A DNA stretch of 10,651 nucleotides from JBLHRE01 sp047625765 (GCA_047625765.1 JBLHRE010000055.1:1-10651), one strand, 5' to 3'; shown: positions 1 through 7,765, counted from the first letter of the stretch. Numbers and translations are program-made. Notes: generated by a model from the letters alone, not told the origin.

Positions 1-1554
1 CCAGTTCCAACTTACAATATCCTCTATACTCGTATCTGTGAATTGTACCTCGCCTCCCAAACAGGTAGTGTCGGGGGTATAATTGAAGTTGGCTTCGACT
101 ACACTTTTTACTCCGTAGATGTTGACATTATCAAGGTAAAAATCACTAGTAGATTGATTCAAATCTTCAAATCGAACTCTAAGATTATCCGAACCTAAAA
201 AACTGGTCAAATCCAATTTTGTACAAGGAGCAGAAGGAGTTCCAACACCACACCAATCTCCAGCAACAGAAGGGCCTAAGTCATTTTGTGCTGGGGCTTT
301 GGTATACCAAGAATACGGAGTATCCTCAAAATGAGTGCTAACCCATTGCCAAGAAGCACCACAATCGTCACTTACATATACTTTTAAAGTGTCCCTTCCA
401 GTACCTGTTTCTGGGACTTGTTTGATCGAATGTTCAAATTCAATAAATAAGGAATCGTAACCTTTTATATTTAATCCTGGAGTGACCAAATTATTACTAT
501 TTGGCTCATAAGGAGGGAGGTCAAACATGTTCCAGTGATCCACGTGAGCAGCTTGAGAGCCTCCATTTCCACCAGCACCAATGGTAGTCCACTCCACCGC
601 TGCACCATCATTAAAGGTAGTCCAACCGTTGAACCCAAACCCAAATTCAAAGTCCTCAGTAAATGGTAAGTTAAATTCATCAATTACAACAATATCAGCC
701 CACACAGAGTCTGGGCCTCCATCATACGTTAAAGTTACGGTATAAGAACCTGGAGTATCAAAACTAACCGTTGGGTTTTGGTTTGTATTGTTAGGTGTAA
801 ACGTTGCAGTCCCAGGACCTGTTGCACTCCAGCTATAAGTACTATGGGCATGTGTAGATAGGTCCGTTAATTGATAATCCGCATCAAGACACGCAGAAGA
901 AGGTACATCAATAGCGTCACCAGTTAAATCACCAGTTATTTCTACATTATCAATAGATAATCCCGGAGGTGTATTTATTAATTCGTCAAAAGTAAACAAG
1001 AAGCCAATGTACAATTCCGGCCAACCATCAGCTATAGAAATATCAATAGTCTCATCCCTAGTAACTGTTGGCACATCAGATAATTCTGGCCCTACAACTT
1101 GCCAAGTAATACCGTCTGGAGAAATGATTGCATTCCCATAATCAGCACCAGCTTCCGCCATACAAATCCAGTCGAACTTTAAATCAAGGTTTTGATAGTT
1201 TGTGACATCGTGTGGTGTCGTATAATAAATTCGGCTGTACCCAGATGAATTTGTCCCATAATTACAAACCGCACCTCCAAAAGTAACTATAGATTGTCCG
1301 TCTATAAAACAACCGGCCTCACCATTCCCTGAAGGTTCAGATGAAATCCCGAAAACATTATAATATCCAGCACCTATAAATATGGCCTGCTGCCTCTCAT
1401 GCATCCATCCACAAGCAGACACCCCTGGGTCAATTCCACCAACTGGACATCCTTCAAAATTTTCAGAAAAAAGGACCGTTTGTGCTTTCAATCCAATTTG
1501 ACCAGAAAACATGGTTAAAATAAAAATGCTCGAAATTATTACTTTCAGTTTCAT
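1..1554 (-). CDS. Large secreted protein with alternating jelly-roll and PKD-like modules (3' end outside window)
   Basis: The minus frame is open from an ATG at 1554 to the left edge, giving 518 residues with no stop. Residues 1-25 form a signal peptide (MKLKVIISSIFILTMF... ending LKAQ). The mature part begins TVLFSENFEG, an opening typical of Bacteroidota jelly-roll/MAM-like extracellular domains. Module 1 (about 30-205) closes with SIDNVEITG. A PKD-like domain follows at about 219-292 (SSACLDADYQL, then GSYTVTLTYDGG). Module 2 (about 293-482) opens with FTEDFEFGF and closes with YLDNVNIYG. A second PKD-like domain starts near 487 (NYTPDTTC, VQFTDTS) and is cut at WNW. Such proteins are usually exported by Sec and then T9SS; the C-terminal sorting domain that would prove this is not in the window. 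Role inferred: cell-surface or secreted adhesin or enzyme scaffold; no catalytic domain is visible. Upstream, a -7-like TATATTAG at 1600-1593 differs from the consensus by one base. Confidence 0.88.
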   Translation of the reverse strand, partial: MKLKVIISSIFILTMFSGQIGLKAQTVLFSENFEGCPVGGIDPGVSACGWMHERQQAIFIGAGYYNVFGISSEPSGNGEAGCFIDGQSIVTFGGAVCNYGTNSSGYSRIYYTTPHDVTNYQNLDLKFDWICMAEAGADYGNAIISPDGITWQVVGPELSDVPTVTRDETIDISIADGWPELYIGFLFTFDELINTPPGLSIDNVEITGDLTGDAIDVPSSACLDADYQLTDLSTHAHSTYSWSATGPGTATFTPNNTNQNPTVSFDTPGSYTVTLTYDGGPDSVWADIVVIDEFNLPFTEDFEFGFGFNGWTTFNDGAAVEWTTIGAGGNGGSQAAHVDHWNMFDLPPYEPNSNNLVTPGLNIKGYDSLFIEFEHSIKQVPETGTGRDTLKVYVSDDCGASWQWVSTHFEDTPYSWYTKAPAQNDLGPSVAGDWCGVGTPSAPCTKLDLTSFLGSDNLRVRFEDLNQSTSDFYLDNVNIYGVKSVVEANFNYTPDTTCLGGEVQFTDTSIEDIVSWNW

Positions 1555-1615
1555 ATAAATATGCGTTGCATTATTAATATAGCTTCAGCTTGCTAATATA
1601 ACATCCTTTGACAAA

Positions 1616-2131
1616 TTAAAAAAGCTCCTTCACCTCATTTTTTACAAGCAAAATAGCCTCTCCCACAGACAGATGCTTCTCTTCTATTATTAACTGATTG
1701 TAGGTATTGAAAAAGTCGTTTTTTTCTTTATCCAACATAGAATACGTCAACATTATCAAGCGCTCCTGCTCCATTAAGGTTTTACGCACAACCACCCATG
1801 CGTTATTACTTACATAAAGTTGTTGGGTAAGATTATGCTCTATCTCAGCATGCAAATTTTGTTTTACTGCCGTCACAAACAATTCAATCTTCATCTCTCT
1901 TGTATAGATTCTGGCTTTCAAAGCTTCCATTCTTGAACGCTCTAATAAAAGAACCAAACGCTCGTAAGCTTGCAGTCTTAACTCCAGAACTTCCTTTTGA
2001 TTCCCTCGTTTTAATTCGAAAAAACGCTGCTTTTCATCCCGTTCGATAAAGCGTTTAACCAATAAAAAAAGCAGCCCCACTATTACCAAAGAAGGAATGC
2101 TAGACAATAGTAATTGCAAATAAAAATCCAT
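1616..2131 (-). CDS. Conserved membrane-anchored coiled-coil protein of unknown function
   Basis: A 171-residue protein starting at an ATG. Residues about 7-28 (LLLSSIPSLVIVGLLFLLVK) form one hydrophobic segment, followed by a charged helical stretch (about 29-75, rich in E, K, R and L) that should form a coiled coil. The rest is predicted helical and soluble. The likely topology is a short N-terminal anchor with a cytoplasmic helical domain. It resembles a small family of Bacteroidota proteins of unknown function with the same layout; from memory this may be the one named DUF7935, which I could not check. It is transcribed divergently from the aminotransferase across an 86-bp gap. A GATATTTG (2156-2149, minus), one base off TAnnTTTG, could be its -7 box. 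The secreted protein follows 61 bp downstream on the same strand, but nothing shows a functional link. No enzymatic motif was seen. Confidence 0.85.
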   Translation of the reverse strand: MDFYLQLLLSSIPSLVIVGLLFLLVKRFIERDEKQRFFELKRGNQKEVLELRLQAYERLVLLLERSRMEALKARIYTREMKIELFVTAVKQNLHAEIEHNLTQQLYVSNNAWVVVRKTLMEQERLIMLTYSMLDKEKNDFFNTYNQLIIEEKHLSVGEAILLVKNEVKELF

Positions 2132-2189
2132 ACTTATATAATTTGGCTCAAATATCGTTATTTTTCAATCCTAGAAGAGTACCATTTAT

Positions 2190-2197
2190 TAGCTTTG
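2190..2197 (+). promoter_or_regulatory. Bacteroidota -7 promoter element (TAGCTTTG) for the aminotransferase operon
   Basis: TAGCTTTG matches the Bacteroidota sigma factor -7 consensus TAnnTTTG exactly and ends 20 bases before the ATG at 2218, giving a leader of roughly 15 nt. No good -33 TTG element is visible at the usual spacing. It supports the start at 2218, because the 5' extension of the open frame back to a TTG at 2143 would place the promoter inside the coding region. Confidence 0.6.
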
Positions 2198-2217
2198 TGC
2201 ACATATTGAAATCATCT

Positions 2218-3414
2218 ATGGAAAAAGAACTTTCTTCAAGAATTCAGAATCTTTCAGAATCGCAAACCATTGCAATGTCTAAAAAGGCCAGAGAACTTAA
2301 TGAGGCTGGGAAAAACGTAATTAGTTTAAGTTTGGGTGAACCCGATTTCAACACTCCTGACTTTATTAAAGATGCTGCCATAGAAGCTATTCATTCAAAC
2401 TTCTCTAAATACACCGCAGTACCAGGATACAAAGGGTTAATTGATGCTATTATTACCAAGTTTAAAAGGGATAATAACTTGAATTACGCAGCTAACGAAA
2501 TTGTTGCATCTACTGGCGCTAAGCAATCTATTGTTAATGCAATGATGTCTTTATTAAACCCTGGAGACGAAGTTATTGTACCTACTCCCTACTGGGTGAG
2601 TTATGTCGAAATGATAAAATTAGCGGAAGGAACTCCTGTTTTTGTTGAAGGAAGTATTGAGCAAGATTTTAAAATTACTCCTACTCAACTTGAGAATTCC
2701 ATTACCCCTAAGTCTAAAATTTTTATTTTCAGTTCACCTTGCAATCCTTCTGGGTCGGTTTATAGCGAATCTGAATTAGAGGGTTTGGTTACTGTATTTG
2801 AAAAACACCCTCATATCATCGTTATTTCGGATGAAATTTATGAGCACATAAATTTCGAAGGACACCATTGCAGTATTGCTACCTTAGGTAACATGAAAGA
2901 AAGAACTGTTACTGTAAATGGTGTTTCAAAAGCATTTGCAATGACAGGTTGGAGATTGGGATATATTGGTGCTCCTGAGTGGATTGCAAGTGCTTGTACT
3001 AAAATGCAAGGACAAGTAACTTCTGGAACTTGTTCTATTACACAGAAAGCCGCTTCGGCAGCATTGTTGGCGAATCCAGATGTAACCCACCATATGAGAG
3101 ACACCTTTAAAAATAGAAGAGATTTTGTTTTTAATGCCTTAAACAATATCCCAAATGTAAAGTGCAATAAACCCGGTGGGGCCTTTTATTTATTCCCAGA
3201 TATCTCTGGATTTTTCGGAAAACGATTCAATGGAAATGAAATAAAAACTGCAACAGATCTAAGTTTATTCTTACTGGAGGAAGCATTAGTTGCTACGGTT
3301 ACTGGTGAAGCTTTTGGTGCTGATAATTGTTTGAGAATTTCTTATGCTGCCTCTAATCAAGAATTGGAAACAGCTATGCACAGTATAACCAAAGCCCTTG
3401 GGCAATTAGCTTAA
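2218..3414 (+). CDS. Pyridoxal phosphate-dependent class I/II aminotransferase (aspartate aminotransferase-like)
   Basis: A 398-residue cytoplasmic enzyme of fold-type I, full length for the family. Visible landmarks are SLGEPDFNTPDF near residue 36, GYKGL (substrate region), GAKQSIVNA, PTPYWVSY, SSPCNPSG (the Asn that contacts PLP), ISDEIYEH (the Asp paired with the pyridine nitrogen), the Schiff-base lysine K238 in SKAFAMTGWRLGY, and R373 in LRISYA, which binds the substrate carboxylate. This is the Iγ subgroup, which includes Thermus-type aspartate aminotransferase and bifunctional aspartate/prephenate aminotransferases; the substrate cannot be decided by eye. I chose the ATG at 2218 because the homologous region begins there and a -7 box lies just upstream; the frame extends to a TTG at 2143 but that extension is not protein-like. 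It leads an operon with the kinase 2 bp downstream. Confidence 0.95.
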   Translation: MEKELSSRIQNLSESQTIAMSKKARELNEAGKNVISLSLGEPDFNTPDFIKDAAIEAIHSNFSKYTAVPGYKGLIDAIITKFKRDNNLNYAANEIVASTGAKQSIVNAMMSLLNPGDEVIVPTPYWVSYVEMIKLAEGTPVFVEGSIEQDFKITPTQLENSITPKSKIFIFSSPCNPSGSVYSESELEGLVTVFEKHPHIIVISDEIYEHINFEGHHCSIATLGNMKERTVTVNGVSKAFAMTGWRLGYIGAPEWIASACTKMQGQVTSGTCSITQKAASAALLANPDVTHHMRDTFKNRRDFVFNALNNIPNVKCNKPGGAFYLFPDISGFFGKRFNGNEIKTATDLSLFLLEEALVATVTGEAFGADNCLRISYAASNQELETAMHSITKALGQLA

Positions 3415-3416
3415 AC

Positions 3417-4400
3417 ATGTCATTATTAAAGGAAATCTTTAAGTCGTTTTCCAATCAAAATGTATTAATTATTGGAGATGCAATGGTAGATGCATATAGA
3501 TGGGGAACCATCAATCGCATTTCTCCAGAAGCGCCAGTACCAGTAGTTTCTGTTCATAAAAGCGAAAACCGATTGGGTGGTGCTGCAAATGTGGCCTTAA
3601 ACATAAAGGCATTAGGTGGTAATGCTACTTTATGTTCTGTTATTGGAACAGATCCACAAGGCATTATTTTTAAGGAGTTAATGCAATCGGCAAACTTAAC
3701 TACTCAAGGTTTAATCCAGTTTAAAGATAGATGTACTACTGTTAAGACTCGCGTAATTAGCGATAATAAACATGTATTACGTTTAGACGAAGAAGTATCT
3801 TCAGAAATTTTGGAAACTCAAATTATTCTTGATAAAGTCAAGGATTTGATTGATTCCAATAATTTTGATGTGATTATTTTCGAGGATTATAATAAAGGTA
3901 TGTTAAGCCAGGAAGTAATTCAAAAAAGTATTGCATTAGCCAAAAGCAAAAACATTCCAACTTTAGTTGACCCTAAAAAAGATCATTTTTTAGAATACAA
4001 AGATGTAATGCTTTTTAAGCCAAATTTAAAAGAGCTTTCGGAAGGTGTAAATCAACATTTAAAAGGCTCTGACCTGCCAAGTATAGAAAAAGCTGTTACT
4101 AAACTTAGGCAGGCATTAAATGCAAAAGGTATATTGTTAACACTTTCAGAATTCGGAGTTTTAATTCAATCTAAAGACGGACAACAAGTAATTCCAGCAT
4201 TTAAAAGAGATATTATTGATGTTTCTGGAGCTGGTGATACCGTAGTAGCGGTAGCAGCCATGACGCTAGCGGCTACCAATAACGATACATACATTGCAAC
4301 TATCTCTAATCTTGCGGGAGGCTTGGTATGTGAATTTCCAGGGGTTGTGCCAATCAATAAGGAAAATCTTTTTAACGAAGCGGCTAAATATTTAGAATAA
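3417..4400 (+). CDS. rfaE1: PfkB-family kinase, RfaE1/HldE N-terminal domain type (heptose-7-phosphate kinase-like)
   Basis: A 327-residue ribokinase-fold sugar kinase. The N-terminal block (GDAMVDAYRWG, then RISPEAPVPVV, then GGAANVALNIKALGG) is diagnostic for the RfaE domain I/HldE kinase branch, which phosphorylates D-glycero-beta-D-manno-heptose 7-phosphate at C1 on the route to ADP-heptose. The C-terminal PfkB signature DVSGAGDTVVAV carries the catalytic base D274. There is no C-terminal adenylyltransferase (RfaE2) domain, so it is a single-function protein, as is common in Bacteroidota; a separate adenylyltransferase would be encoded elsewhere. It sits 2 bp after the aminotransferase, and its stop overlaps the transporter start (TAATG), so the three genes are very likely co-transcribed. 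No LPS genes are adjacent, so the assignment to heptose metabolism rests on sequence similarity only; another sugar phosphate is possible. Confidence 0.88.
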   Translation: MSLLKEIFKSFSNQNVLIIGDAMVDAYRWGTINRISPEAPVPVVSVHKSENRLGGAANVALNIKALGGNATLCSVIGTDPQGIIFKELMQSANLTTQGLIQFKDRCTTVKTRVISDNKHVLRLDEEVSSEILETQIILDKVKDLIDSNNFDVIIFEDYNKGMLSQEVIQKSIALAKSKNIPTLVDPKKDHFLEYKDVMLFKPNLKELSEGVNQHLKGSDLPSIEKAVTKLRQALNAKGILLTLSEFGVLIQSKDGQQVIPAFKRDIIDVSGAGDTVVAVAAMTLAATNNDTYIATISNLAGGLVCEFPGVVPINKENLFNEAAKYLE

Positions 4401-6208
4401 TGTCTTTAAACGCCTTACGAGAAAAAGCAAATATTCGTCTTTACGAAAGTAAAGATAAGGTTATGAAATACCTTAATGTAGTAGGTGCTTTGGTAACGTT
4501 AATTGCAATTTCGAGCCTTATTGGTTACCACGGTTTTTTTGTTACTGAACAAACCGAGTTTTGGTTAATGACTGCTATACGAGCTAGTTTCTCCTTTTAC
4601 ATTGTTGGTTATATTATTCGATTTATTTACGATTTCTCTCCTATCGAATACCTCAAGCGGAATTGGTTGGAAGGCATTCTGATGCTATTAATTGTCTTTG
4701 ATGTTATTTTCTCCCTATTTGGTTCACCACTTATTAAAATGATTGGTGATATTTTCGGGTTTAATAAATTAGAAGGATTTTATATCCTTTTTGTCCAAGC
4801 ATATTTCGTAATTATTATTGGAATTGAAATTGGAAAGGCCAGTTTAGGTCTACCTATTCTTAAATTTAATCCATCAACCTTAATGTTGATGTCCTTTGTT
4901 TTGTTGATTTTAATTGGAACATCTTTATTGATGTTACCCACTATGACTGCCGAAGGAATTAGCATGCCTTTTATGGATGCATTATTTACCTCTATAAGCG
5001 CCTCTTGTGTTACAGGATTGATTGTAGTAGACACTGCCACATACTTCTCTCTTAAGGGGCAATTTATTATCATGCTTCTCATTCAGTTGGGTGGATTAAA
5101 TATCATTTCGTTTGCTACCATTTTCACCATCGTTTCTGGGAAATCTTTAGGTATAAAGCATCAAAGCATGCTGCAACAAAATCTAAGTACAGAATCACTA
5201 TTTAGTGGAAAAGGACTATTAAAGCGCATTTTTCTGTTCAGTCTTGCCATTGAAATATTAGGTTCGCTTATTATTTTCTTGGTTTGGAATCCTGCAATTG
5301 ATTTTGGGTCGGGAATGGAAAAAATATTTTTCTCTGTTTTTCACTCAGTCTCGGCTTTCAACAATGCTGGATTTTCACTTTTCACTAACGGATTGTATGA
5401 GAATATGGTCAGTAATTCCTTCGGTATTCATGCCGTAATTGCTGTTCTAATTATTTTTGGAGGTCTAGGTTTCCCTGTACTTAATGATATTTTGAGCGGA
5501 GGGCGAAACGAGCATCAAAAACGTTTTTCATGGAAACGGTATAGCGTAAATACTAAGTTAGTTCTTTATACAACAGCTGGCTTAATTGTATTGGGAACTT
5601 TGGTGTTCTTCTTTGCTGAGTATAATAATGCACTTAGCGGAATGACCTTTATGGAAAAGCTAATGCATTCTATTTTTCAATCTGTTACAGCAAGAACTGC
5701 AGGATTTAACACCGTGGATTTTGGGTCCTTAACTCCTGGTGTAATTATATTTTTCACCTTACTCATGTATATTGGAGCATCTCCTGGTTCTACAGGTGGT
5801 GGAATGAAGACTTCAACTTTTGCACTCTTGATGCTATCCGCTAACTCTACCATTCGTGGTAAAAGGAATGTAGAGGTTTGGAAAAAAACAATAAACTTTG
5901 AGCAAATCAATAAGGCCTTCTCCATTTTTCTTTTTTCTGCTGGAGCGGTTTTTTTAGGCGTGTTTATACTAATGATCACAGAGCCTCATTTAGATCCACT
6001 TGACTTAATATTTGAAGAAATATCTGCTTTTGCTACGGTTGGTTTAACCACCGGTATTACCACCGAATTAAGTACCGCTGGACGTTGGGTGATAATGCTT
6101 TCCATGTTTATTGGAAGATTAGGAACACTTACGCTGGCCTTCTCTTTAAGTAGAAAAGTAAAGTCCATCGACTACAAATATTCTAGCACTCATATTACAG
6201 TAGGATAA
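4400..6208 (+). CDS. TrkH/KtrB-family potassium uptake protein with N-terminal membrane extension
   Basis: A 602-residue inner-membrane protein. From about residue 160 it is the standard superfamily of K+ transporters with four M1-P-M2 repeats. The selectivity-filter glycines are visible in each pore loop: G206 (SASCVTGL), G324 (FNNAGF), G435 (RTAGFN) and G548 (ATVGLTTG). The hinge-like glycine/serine loop GASPGSTGGGMK (459-470) after P3 is also present. Upstream lies an extra part of about 155 residues with four likely membrane helices (about 24-47, 55-79, 90-108, 126-145), absent from the roughly 450-residue KtrB proteins but usual, from memory, in Bacteroidota members. Such pores normally work with a cytoplasmic RCK-domain regulator (TrkA/KtrA); none is encoded beside it here. 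The ATG at 4400 overlaps the kinase stop codon by one base, indicating translational coupling. Whether it is closer to TrkH or KtrB is left open. Confidence 0.93.
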   Translation: MSLNALREKANIRLYESKDKVMKYLNVVGALVTLIAISSLIGYHGFFVTEQTEFWLMTAIRASFSFYIVGYIIRFIYDFSPIEYLKRNWLEGILMLLIVFDVIFSLFGSPLIKMIGDIFGFNKLEGFYILFVQAYFVIIIGIEIGKASLGLPILKFNPSTLMLMSFVLLILIGTSLLMLPTMTAEGISMPFMDALFTSISASCVTGLIVVDTATYFSLKGQFIIMLLIQLGGLNIISFATIFTIVSGKSLGIKHQSMLQQNLSTESLFSGKGLLKRIFLFSLAIEILGSLIIFLVWNPAIDFGSGMEKIFFSVFHSVSAFNNAGFSLFTNGLYENMVSNSFGIHAVIAVLIIFGGLGFPVLNDILSGGRNEHQKRFSWKRYSVNTKLVLYTTAGLIVLGTLVFFFAEYNNALSGMTFMEKLMHSIFQSVTARTAGFNTVDFGSLTPGVIIFFTLLMYIGASPGSTGGGMKTSTFALLMLSANSTIRGKRNVEVWKKTINFEQINKAFSIFLFSAGAVFLGVFILMITEPHLDPLDLIFEEISAFATVGLTTGITTELSTAGRWVIMLSMFIGRLGTLTLAFSLSRKVKSIDYKYSSTHITVG

Positions 6209-6255
6209 TACTTTAAAAAAACAACAAATGCCTATGTTATATTTTTATGCAGACG

Positions 6256-6263
6256 TATATTTG
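6256..6263 (+). promoter_or_regulatory. Bacteroidota -7 promoter element (TATATTTG) for ubiE-porT
   Basis: TATATTTG fits TAnnTTTG exactly and lies in the 71-bp gap between the potassium transporter and ubiE, ending 16 bases before the TTG start. The transcript would begin near 6267-6271 with a very short A-rich leader. No convincing -33 element is seen. It suggests that ubiE-porT has its own promoter besides any read-through from the upstream operon. Confidence 0.55.
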
Positions 6264-6279
6264 ATGAAAATTTAACAGC

Positions 6280-7011
6280 TTGGAAAAACAAATAGTTACC
6301 CCATACAATCAAGAGGATAAAGGAAAGAAAGAACAAGTAGCTTCTATGTTCGATCGTATCGCTGGTCGTTATGATTTTATGAATCATTTCCTTTCTATGG
6401 GAATTGATATTTCTTGGCGTAAAAAAGCGGTTAAATTATTGAAGGGTCACCCTATCGATCATTTACTTGATATTGCCACTGGGACTGCAGATTTAGCCAT
6501 TGCAATGTTAGATACCGGAGCCAATAAAATTACTGGTTTAGACATTTCGCAAGGAATGTTAGATGTTGGCACAAAAAAAATAAAAGACAAAGGTCTTGAA
6601 GATAAAATCACACTTAAATTAGGTGACTCGGAAAACATACCTTTCGAAGATGCTAGTTTTGAAGCTATTACCGTATCTTTTGGCGTAAGGAATTTCGAGA
6701 ACTTGGAGAAAGGATTGGGCGAGATTTACAGAGTATTAAAACCCAATGGTAAGGTTGTTGTTCTTGAGTTTTCTCAACCCACATCATTCCCTTTTAAGCA
6801 GATTTACAATTTTTACTTCAAATATATATTGCCTTTAATAGGTCGAATTGCTTCTAAGGATACTGAAGCTTACGATTACCTACAACGTTCGGTTCATGCT
6901 TTCCCGTTTGGTGATGCTTTTTTAAATAAACTTAATGAACAAGGTTTTAAATCAACCAAAACGAAAAGTCTAACTTTAGGCATTGCGTCTATTTACACTG
7001 GAGTAAAATAA
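6280..7011 (+). CDS. ubiE: Demethylmenaquinone methyltransferase (UbiE/MenG)
   Basis: A 243-residue class I SAM-dependent methyltransferase that adds the C-methyl group to demethylmenaquinone, the last step of menaquinone synthesis; a ubiquinone role is unlikely in Bacteroidota. Evidence: the first UbiE/COQ5 signature around YDFMNHFLSMGIDISWRK (31-48), SAM-binding motif I LLDIATGTADLAI (62-74), the acidic residue D88 of GLDIS ending motif II, the second signature RVLKPNGKVVVLEFS (151-165), and the C-terminal FPFGDAFLNKL and LTLGIASIYTG. The start is TTG at 6280: the first residues (VTPY, then GKKEQVA.MFD) match flavobacterial relatives as I remember them, and an in-frame stop at 6265-6267 rules out any upstream ATG. 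The first internal ATG (residue 23) would remove conserved sequence. porT follows after 26 bp, a neighbour pair I recall from other Bacteroidota. Confidence 0.95.
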   Translation: MEKQIVTPYNQEDKGKKEQVASMFDRIAGRYDFMNHFLSMGIDISWRKKAVKLLKGHPIDHLLDIATGTADLAIAMLDTGANKITGLDISQGMLDVGTKKIKDKGLEDKITLKLGDSENIPFEDASFEAITVSFGVRNFENLEKGLGEIYRVLKPNGKVVVLEFSQPTSFPFKQIYNFYFKYILPLIGRIASKDTEAYDYLQRSVHAFPFGDAFLNKLNEQGFKSTKTKSLTLGIASIYTGVK

Positions 7012-7037
7012 ATCAACTTCAATAGCGTTTTGTCGGC

Positions 7038-7748
7038 ATGCATAGCTTTAAACCCTTATTACTCATTTTACTAAGCTCTTTAATTGGATTAAGCAATTGT
7101 TATGCCCAAAAACAGCGTACAATTAATCAACCAGCCTATGATAACGGAACTATTCATTTTGGATTTTCATTAGGCATAAGTACTTACTCTTTTAAGATAG
7201 AGCCTTATGCTGGTTTAGCGCAATCGGATTCTGTATACACCATAGATTCTAATCCCACCAAAGGGTACACTATAGGTATTGTTTCCGACATGAAACTAAC
7301 AAAGCGCTTAAACCTTAGATTTATTCCTACCCTTTCGTACACTCAACGGAACTTAGATTATACCATTCATTATCCCAGTTCAGGGAAAAAAGAACTGGTT
7401 TCCAAAACTGTTGAATCTACTTTTGTAGATTTCCCTTTTAACCTTAAATATAAATCGGACAGGTTTGTTAACGGAAGAGCCTATGTTTTGGGTGGTATAA
7501 AATTTAGCATTGATATGGCATCGCAGCAGAAAGTAGATGATGTATCAATTTTTAAATTAAGATCTGCAGATGTTTATTGGGAAATTGGTTTTGGTACCGA
7601 TTTTTATTTTGAATACTTCAAATTATCTCCAGAACTAAAGTTTTCTTTAGGAAATAGAAACGTGTTGGTTGACGATGAATCGCTTTATACTTCAGGCATC
7701 AAAAAACTCCGTTCTCGTTGTGTATTGTTTAGTTTAAACTTTGAATAA
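7038..7748 (+). CDS. porT: PorT-like component of the type IX secretion/gliding apparatus
   Basis: A 236-residue outer-membrane beta-barrel-type protein. Residues 1-23 (MHSFKPLLLILLSSLIGLSN... to CYA) form a signal peptide with probable cleavage before QKQR. The mature part has alternating aromatic strands typical of PorT/SprT: IHFGFSLGIST near 39, a segment LNLRFIPTLSYTQRNLDY, VESTFVDFPFNLKYKSDR, VLGGIKFSIDMASQ, and a terminal strand ending SLNFE. The FDMAS/VES.F..FP pattern and the location right after ubiE match PorT as known from Porphyromonas and Flavobacterium. PorT (SprT) is required for export through the T9SS and for gliding in species that glide. Other small beta-barrel proteins of the same Pfam-type family exist, but the ubiE linkage favours true PorT. 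The gene ends its operon; the next gene is convergent. Confidence 0.88.
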   Translation: MHSFKPLLLILLSSLIGLSNCYAQKQRTINQPAYDNGTIHFGFSLGISTYSFKIEPYAGLAQSDSVYTIDSNPTKGYTIGIVSDMKLTKRLNLRFIPTLSYTQRNLDYTIHYPSSGKKELVSKTVESTFVDFPFNLKYKSDRFVNGRAYVLGGIKFSIDMASQQKVDDVSIFKLRSADVYWEIGFGTDFYFEYFKLSPELKFSLGNRNVLVDDESLYTSGIKKLRSRCVLFSLNFE

Positions 7749-7765
7749 AAAAGGCTCCCTTAAAT

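Noticed and set aside
471..683. Minus-strand 70-codon frame inside the large secreted-protein gene
   Set aside because: It lies in another frame of a clearly coding region and has no protein-like features; the same holds for frames at 2838-3167, 4166-4357, 4780-5082, 5677-5979, 5986-6168, 8631-8834 and 9644-9853.
1574..1601. Imperfect AT-rich inverted repeat between the coiled-coil gene and the secreted-protein gene
   Set aside because: Only 7 of 10 positions pair, without a T-tract; it is too weak to call a terminator or operator.
2143..2217. A 25-codon upstream extension of the aminotransferase starting at TTG 2143
   Set aside because: The conserved protein begins at ATG 2218 and a consensus -7 box lies inside the extension.
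6264..6275. A three-codon open frame ATG AAA ATT TAA before ubiE, as a possible leader peptide
   Set aside because: It begins at the predicted promoter box, so it would probably not be transcribed, and so short a frame arises easily by chance.
7089..7109. Cys at residue 21 of the PorT-like protein as a lipobox
   Set aside because: The residues before it (L-S-N) do not fit the lipobox, which needs a small residue just before Cys; an ordinary signal peptide cut after CYA fits better.
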